A stretch of 64,000 nt of DNA from Vicia villosa (lineage: Eukaryota; Streptophyta; Magnoliopsida; Fabales; Fabaceae), in the NCBI RefSeq assembly GCF_029867415.1, contig NC_081185.1, forward strand, positions 31,634,245-31,698,244, in the 5' to 3' direction. Each line of letters begins with the position of its first letter. Within the stretch, counting starts at the first letter, position 1. The position numbers were made by a program, and so were the translations under genes. This document shows positions 57,553-64,000 of the stretch, one piece after another. Below the pieces are notes generated by a model that was given only the letters and a program-made list of their open reading frames with translations, was not told where the DNA came from and did no database searches.

Positions 57553-60500
57553 TAAATAAAAAGAGGGGTTACCTTAGAGCTTAGATCATTAATATTTGTT
57601 TGTTTTGTTTGCTTTACTTTTAAGGGTATTGCTTGGGTATATTACTCTGTGAAAGATCCTACACCCGGATCTAGTGTACCATAGGTATGTGGCAATAGAC
57701 CAAGGAGACTGTACGACATGTATCGATATGGTTGATCTGGTGGCCACCGTTAGTGCGACGCTTTGGTTTGTCCTGATGGCCCTTGAAAGTGATCGAGGAG
57801 ACATTTGGCTGCCGCGTGGTGTCATTAAGCACTAATTCGCCCTTAGAACCTTAGTTGAACTTGACTTTGGCCTATAGGAAGTAGCGAGATGGCTGGCTTT
57901 GGATTCCTGACTGAAGCCGGTTGATACTCGATGCTACACTCATTGAGATTGGACTCTAGGGATGTTTTTGGCTGGCCGTTCGAGTGCCATGTTGAGATAA
58001 TGCCCACGAGAAAGATCAGGGATATGAGCACCATAGAACCCGGTTACTCTTTTAGGACAGGTTGAACCAACTAAACTTCAGTGGGAGGGTATTTACCTAT
58101 GGACTTCATACAAGCCTTTAAACCTAAGGCTACTTGTGTGACTTGTTTGTGTTCATTATCTAACCGTGTGGTTTCCTTGCATGATTTGTTTATACCCTAA
58201 CCATTTTGGTTTCCTCGCAGGATTTGTTTATACCCTAACCGTTTGGTTTTCTTGCAGAATTTGTGTATACACTAACAACTTGAACTCTTTGTAGGACTTA
58301 CTCGTCCTCATCACCTATCTAACCTTTTTCAAGGATCTCAAGTATTTAGGGCGCGCAATTCTAGGTGCCATCATCAAGAGCCAAATTCCTAACAAGGGGC
58401 AGGAGGATTTATTTTCCTCTAGCCAGATACCTTCAAACTCAAAGGTACAATTCCTATCAAGGGGCAAGGGGATTTATTTTCCTCTAGCCATATGCCTTCA
58501 CAATCAAAAGTACTGTACCCCGAATCAGAAGCTATGACCCACTGGATATGGTGAGCCTGATTCTTAAAGAAGGACGTTCAAAGATGGAAGTCGAAGTTCT
58601 TCAACAAAGCTGCAACTACATTTCAATGTTGCAAATTGGGTTCCAAAAAGATCCTTGAAAACATTGCATATGCATTTGCATACAAATCATTGCATAACAG
58701 GTTTCCAGACAACGAGCTTCTCATTTTCTGCCTCAAATCCCTAAAGCTTGATACTTACAACTCCTTTGTGGCTTCGTCAGAATCTTCTTCTTAGAAGTAA
58801 TCTGTAGTTCAGATACGAACGCTTGGTTTGGTTTCCTCTCTGGGGCACTTGGTCAGTCGATCGATAATTGCCAACCAGTCCGAGATAAGGTACAAGACTT
58901 GATTGATGCAAAGGCTATCATATTCACACCTGCAGGCCAGATTTGAAGTTCTCCTTCGACTCAATGGACCTTCTGAAGCAAAAAGTCCATACGGAGAAAA
59001 TCTCCTCAATGTTGGCAATTCGTAATTTCTCATGCATTTTCATGCGTAATCTTTCTTGTTCTTGTTAATACTGTCTATATGCAATACTTGTTTGTTTTTG
59101 AACTATAATAACGATGCATTGGATGTGTTTGTCTTGAAAAAATTCATTCGCTCTCGCTCTAATATGTTCTTATTTGCTTGTGATACCAAGCTCTCAGTGA
59201 TAAAGCATGATGACTCTGAAGGGAGAATGACGAACACATAATACCAATAATCTCAAATGGTGTGCTTTCGAGCAAAACCCTGTTGATGATGTACAGGCAT
59301 TGTTTCAAATTCCCAAACACTGGAGATATAAGGAAGTTAATCCCTTGTCAACCCCTTTGAGCCTTGAAGTAGGAGTTTTCTTTTCTATACGAAAAACCCT
59401 CATATTTAACCCAGGGGCAGGGTAGTGCTCAGTTAACTTGATCGAGCATTCAACATTCATCAGGAGCACGCATCCAAGGATACAACAATGGCTATCTTTC
59501 AAAATATTGAGGAAAAGTCAATACCAGAATGGTCATCCCTCGTCGATCAAAAAATGAGGCAGTCACAATATTTCCAATCAATCGAAGACGTCTCAGGGTC
59601 ACATGATTTGTGCAAAAAAAAAGAGAAAAGAATGAAAAAAAAAAGAAAAGAAAAGAAAGTTTGCTGAGTCAACAACTCGAAACAAGTGACTTAGGCAAAA
59701 GTTAGGGCATCCCGCTGGACGTCAAACCCGGAATTCAAAGGAATTTGTCCAGGCAAAAGTTAGGGAAACAAAAAAGATCCTCAACAAAAGGGAAAAGTCG
59801 TGTGACTATAAATTCAAGATCATGTGATCAGACACCAAGAACAAGATGTAAAGTGATTGCCATGACCAAACACCTCATTGATTCCTCAATCATCTCAAAC
59901 TCCTCTTGAAGAATGAACGCTCACATCGAGTTAACTGAGCTTAGGTTGGAGAACATCACGAAGGGGGTGGGCACCAATAAATTTGAGCCTAAAAATCCTT
60001 TTTTTCTAAAACCATGAACCTGGCCACATTACAACCCTCAAAAGTCCTAATTGAAGCAGGGTTAATTCGAAAGCATACTGTAAACGAGAATACGGTAAAC
60101 CGACTCCTAGGAGTTTTGCTAAACGCTTGAGTTGGTATCACACCATCTTTCACAAAAATCGATGTTTTTCATCCTTTCAAAAAAAAAAAAAAATTTTTTT
60201 TTTAAAAAAAAAAAAAACTTCAAGACAAACATGCACTTTGCATTAGAATTATATTTCTCATACTAAACATTCTTTGCATATGAACAAGTACTTGACACCA
60301 GGAAAGCTTCCATCATGAGCTGCAGATGAAAAGTTTAACCCTCTCAAGGGATAAGTTGTCTTCAGAACTCCGTTGAGTTCGAGCATGAACATCTCAAATT
60401 ATAATCACCCTCAGGGGCACAAAAATGGTTGAAATACCCCATGGACTAAGCGTTCAGATATTCGGGGCAATCAAGCCAAGATTCAAAGGATCTCTCAAAA

Positions 60501-61543
60501 CTGCTGAAATTACCAGGAGCCTTCACCCAAGCACAACTAGAATTACCTCAAACCCTGATCAACCAGAGGCATGATTCCTAAGTTCATGATACAGGGGCAT
60601 GTTGCTTATGATAGCACGAATATCAGAAAGTCCCCCGATAGATAAAGCTGCAGAGACGTCTCGTACGCCCGACTCAGTTAGTCAAAAGCTTGTATGTACA
60701 AGGGGCATGACATATCTCATTCATCAGGGGCAATCAAGTCAAGATTCCGAGAATCTCTCAAAGATGCAAAAAACAATCAGGGGCATGTATCCAAGTAAAT
60801 CTTAGTCTATTTCCAATCAACATGGGGCATTGTCCTGGGCCAATGATTACGAGGGGCATGACGCCCATAGTGCACATCTCATAAAGTCCTCGCGAGGCGA
60901 ATCTTTCCGAAGTCCCTACTAACTGGGGAAAATCTATGCAAGTCCAGTTTGACAGCTTGATCAATACTCAGTAGGGTGTCCTAAATCGAATGGTAGTTAC
61001 TACAATACTGGGGGCAATTTTCAAGACACCCATGTCTCCCCACAGAGCCGGGTTCACAAGATCATATCCCCACCGAGTAATCATTAAGAAGATATCTTCG
61101 AACATACTCGTCCCGACAAAGACATGGCTCCCCACTTGAGTTTACATCTTCAACACCACCGGTTCTCCGACACTTCGCTCTTCTCCAACATGGTTTACTA
61201 ATATCTTTATCTCCAGTCAAGGTACATCAAGTTACTGGTTATCCCCAAGCAAGAATCATAAATTCCCAGCTGAGCATCTTCAAAACAAGATCAGGCATCA
61301 AAACCACAAAGGCATAGAGATTTATTTTCTCAATAAAAACAACATAAATCATATTCACATATCATATGGCATAAACATATTCATACATTGCATGCATTAC
61401 CTCATAATGAATTCATCCATAACATACAAAGTTTCTCTTTTATTCTGAGGGACTCATTACATAATACATGCATCATGACATTGCATAACTATACCTATTG
61501 CAGGATACAGGCACAGACAAATGAACGAAATCTCCAACTTTCC
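57553..61543 (+). other. Family D internal region, noncoding
   Basis: No retroviral domain in any frame. There are three 45-bp repeats of the form GTTTATACCCTAACC(GT) at about 58160-58280 and a duplicated GGGGCAAGGGGATTTATTTT segment (58395-58500). The AACCTGGCCACATTACAACC motif lies near 60017-60036, with an A/T homopolymer block at 60177-60217. Many GGGGCA(T) / GGGGCAATCAAG units recur across 60410-60860. The leader near 57660 resembles the Ogre family A leader. Confidence 0.7.
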
Positions 61544-62308
61544 AAGATCTAATTCAGCTACTACGAATAGTACTGACACGGTCAACACTCGAAGATCTAA
61601 TTCATTTACCACGAACGGTAATGACACGATCACTTTCAAAGATCTAATTCAGTTACTACGAACGGTACTGACACGGTCAATGCTCGAAGATCTAATTCAT
61701 TTACCACGAACGGTAATGACACGATCACTTTCAAAGATCTAATTCAGTTACTACGAACGATACTGACACGGTCAACGCTCAAAGATCTAATTCATTTACC
61801 ACGAACGGTAATGACACGATCACTTTCAAAGATCTAATTCAGTTACTACGAACGGTACTGACACGGTCAACGCTCAAAGATCTAATTCATTTACCACGAA
61901 CGGTAATGACACGATCACTTTCAAAGATCTGATTCAGTTACTACGAACGATACTGACACGGTCAACTCCCAGAGATCTAATTCTATCATCACGAACGGTG
62001 TAGACACGATCACTGACCTTCCCAGTCTAATTCAGTTACTACGAACGGTACTGACACGACAAGAGAATCTAATTCTATCATCACGAACGATGTAGACACG
62101 ATTATCTCTCTAAGATCTAATTCGGTTACTACGAACGGTGCTGACACGATCGACCTTTAAAGAGATCTAATTCCATCATCACGAACAATGTGGATACGAT
62201 CAACTATTTCCTAAGTCTAATTCAGTTACTACGAACGGTGCTGACACGGCCAACTCTCAAAGATCTAATTCATCTACTACGAACGGTAATGACACGATCA
62301 ACATTCAA
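61544..62308 (+). repeat. 47-bp tandem array, 16 units, partly alternating
   Basis: Units begin AGATCTAATTC and contain TACTACGAACGGTACTGACACGG or a CATTTACCACGAACGGTAATG variant. Units 1-8 alternate strictly between the two types, giving a higher-order period of about 95 bp. Units 9-16 are more diverged and include a TATCATCACGAACGGTG variant. Confidence 0.92.
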
Positions 62309-62334
62309 ATACTCCTCAATACAGGGGATCATTC

Positions 62335-62690
62335 TAACGCACAACTCATTCCTTCAACCTAACGCACGACTCATTTCTTCAACCTAACGCACGGTTTTCC
62401 AGACATCTGCTGATGCAAGCTAGACCCAGTCTAACGTACGACTCAACCTAGGTCTTTTCCTCAGAAACAGTCTAACGTACGACACGTTTTGACTCTTAAG
62501 TACATCAAGTCAGATGGCATCTTCAAGCCCATCTCCATCATACATCTTCTCGACACACCTGAATGGCATCTTTAAGCCCATCTCAGACAATTTTCTGTCA
62601 ATATCCGGATGGCATCTTTAAGCCCACCTCCGACAGCATCCTGTTAATCCAACCAATGGCATCTTTAAGCCCATTCAAACCATCTCCGGG
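62335..62690 (+). repeat. Two further short repeat blocks of family D
   Basis: TCTAACG(C/T)ACGACTC-type units occur about five times at 62335-62485, then four copies of ATGGCATCTTTAAGCCCA at about 62515-62670. Both directly follow the 47-bp array. Confidence 0.85.
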
Positions 62691-62806
62691 ATAGGTCCCT
62701 GCATCAACAGGGGCAAATTTCTGGGTATTCTAGTGTTCAATCCTCTTCCACCTTCAGATTACGATAGGCAAACAAGCCAATCTACATCCTCAGGTTTAAG
62801 AAAATT

Positions 62807-62819
62807 GAACAGGGGCAGC
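62807..62819 (+). other. Polypurine tract of family D
   Basis: GAACAGGGGCAGC ends immediately before the 3' LTR start. This is the usual place of the plus-strand primer, and GGGGCAG before TGTCATACC fits Ogre-like elements. Confidence 0.7.
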
Positions 62820-64000
62820 TGTCATACCCCAAAATTTGCCCGCGCTTTTCAAGCTATTCAAAATTATTTTTTAAAATTGAATTTTATAAAATATTTGGTC
62901 CATTTACAGTGATATCCTGAATTTTATAAATATTCGATTTTAAGTCTATTTTAAAATATAATGGTTTACTCTTAAATTATTTATATTTTAATAAATAGAC
63001 AATGCTGACCGATGCTTCATATACTTTCAATTGGTTTTTTATTTCGAACAAATAACATAGCACAATTGGTAAGGAAGTAAGTTTTGCAAGTATAGGGTCT
63101 GGGTTCGAATCTCAAATCTAACATTTTTCTCCTTTTATTAGTTTCTAACTATAATTATATTTTTATTTTTATTTTATTACAAAAAAAATAAGTTTTTTAA
63201 TTATTTAATTTTATTCTTCGTTTTTTAAATTAAGCTTTTTTAAATATTCATTTATTTTAATTTTATTCAATTTTTATTTAAAAAATCACAAAATAATTAA
63301 GTATTAATATTAGCCTTATATTTAGTTTTTAAATTTTTATTTCGTATCATGTTTTATTATCATTTAACTACAAAATCATAAACCATACAACTTTCCAAAA
63401 CATTCTCAAGACAACATTTTCAAAAAATAAAAGGAAATTTATTATTAGAGACAAGGTCTTGATGACAATTAACTTGCTCTTTGATACCTTTGAGACTATA
63501 AGAACTAACAATTCCTAATCCTATTCTGGACACCTCTTTCACCAATTTTCACATACAGTAGCCGCACCACATTCCTATATTCCAATCTTCTCTTCATTTT
63601 AACCACCAACAAAAACTTCATTCTCCATGAACCAATGAAGACTCACATACTAACCTCCCTCATATTTTTTGTCACGTAGAAAAGTCATAACCATATCCCA
63701 AAATAAATTTTCTCACCATTCTATCAAAAGTCATACCATGTCATTTTTATAAGTAATATCATCACCAGCCAAAATTTCAAACATTCACCAAGTCTTTTTT
63801 TCTAGAAATTTTTCAAATCTATAACACAAAACTAATACTTTTATAAAACAGCCCCATCACCATCTTTACACAACAACAACAACCATACATTTTCTAATCA
63901 AATTTTCATGCTAACCATGAAGGATGTTTTTATCCAAATAACCATGTTTTTATTGCAGCAGACCCGAATACATAACAGCACAATCACTCAGAAGTGAAAC
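62820..64000 (+). repeat. 3' LTR of family D, cut by the window edge
   Basis: 1181 bp visible, aligning with 54456-55637. Differences I can see are A to G at the TCAATTG(A/G)TTTT site, A to G in AGTATA(A/G)GGT, and loss of one C in GTCCTGGG, the last two between the tRNA-like boxes. Confidence 0.95.

Larger units (their letters stand above)
54456..64000 (+). mobile_element. Non-autonomous Ogre-like LTR element (LARD), family D
   Basis: 5' LTR (54456-57529), tRNA-Arg PBS (57534-57552), internal region (57553-62819) without any retroviral domain, PPT, and the start of the 3' LTR (62820 to the window end). The left flank is AAAGG (54451-54455). Visible parts of the two LTRs differ by two substitutions and one single-base indel over about 1.18 kb, so insertion is recent. 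The leader and U5 resemble family A Ogre, suggesting the element parasitises Ogre proteins; that is inference. Confidence 0.9.

Noticed and set aside
61544..62308. CRISPR-like array appearance
   Set aside because: Repeats are contiguous with no unique spacers, inside a plant retrotransposon; ordinary tandem repeats.

Overview
This is repeat-rich plant nuclear DNA, most likely from a large-genome legume (tribe Fabeae type: Pisum, Vicia, Lathyrus or Lens). The species is inferred from the character of the Ogre/Tat retrotransposons, not proven. Almost every base can be assigned to nested transposable elements. I see no intact host gene, rRNA or true tRNA gene. The only host-gene-like pieces are a truncated ORF behind its own TATA box (24196-24552), a 55-codon two-membrane-segment ORF inside an LTR (26756-26923), and decayed exon-like pieces (17281-18006).

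Region 1 (1 to about 16.4 kb) is a multi-layer nest. A minus-strand Ty1/copia element is left as a gag fragment plus 5' LTR on the right (15155-16390) and an integrase fragment on the left (8218-8741). A plus-strand Tat-type element with short LTRs (here called family B, 8742-13548) interrupts it, and an Ogre-type LTR fragment (13549 to about 15130) interrupts family B. A minus-strand Ty3/gypsy element (start of gag 1-162, PBS 274-285, LTR 290-8217) sits in the copia integrase. Its LTR holds a hAT DNA transposon (2515-7724) with perfect 8-bp target duplications. The hAT in turn holds an Athila-like deletion derivative (2731-5601) with perfect 5-bp target duplications.

Region 2 (16.4-26.1 kb) is AT-rich DNA with two long TA microsatellites, exon-like fragments, a Helitron 3' terminus (near 21368/21389), a Mutator-type MITE with a perfect 9-bp target duplication (22201-22494), a minus-strand family-B-like LTR (from 22729), the truncated gene-like ORF, and a truncated minus-strand Tat/Ogre LTR (24553-26135, family C).

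Region 3 (26136-41081) is a plus-strand Ogre element (family A): LTR of more than 4.6 kb containing a 100-N gap, tRNA-Arg-type PBS, ORF1, gag, protease, probable intron, RT-RNase H, second (archaeal-type) RNase H and integrase. All coding parts are broken by frameshifts, and the element stops abruptly inside integrase. A complete minus-strand Ogre LTR (41082-46204) follows, so the two LTRs form a large inverted repeat around the body. Its other side abuts a minus-strand family B element (46205-52925), cut inside RNase H.

Region 4 (52926-64000) is family D: a minus-strand internal fragment, then an apparently young plus-strand element without coding domains (5' LTR 54456-57529, PBS, 5.3-kb internal region with tandem arrays, PPT, and a 3' LTR running off the window). 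Its LTRs differ by only three changes over about 1.18 kb, so it must have been mobilised in trans, presumably by Ogre proteins.

The observations I consider most worth checking are a covarying hairpin module shared by different Ogre LTR families, tRNA-like A/B-box modules inside two LTR families, the small membrane-protein ORF inside an Ogre LTR, the chimeric inverted LTR arrangement, and a conserved 3' motif shared by Athila-like and Ogre-like elements.
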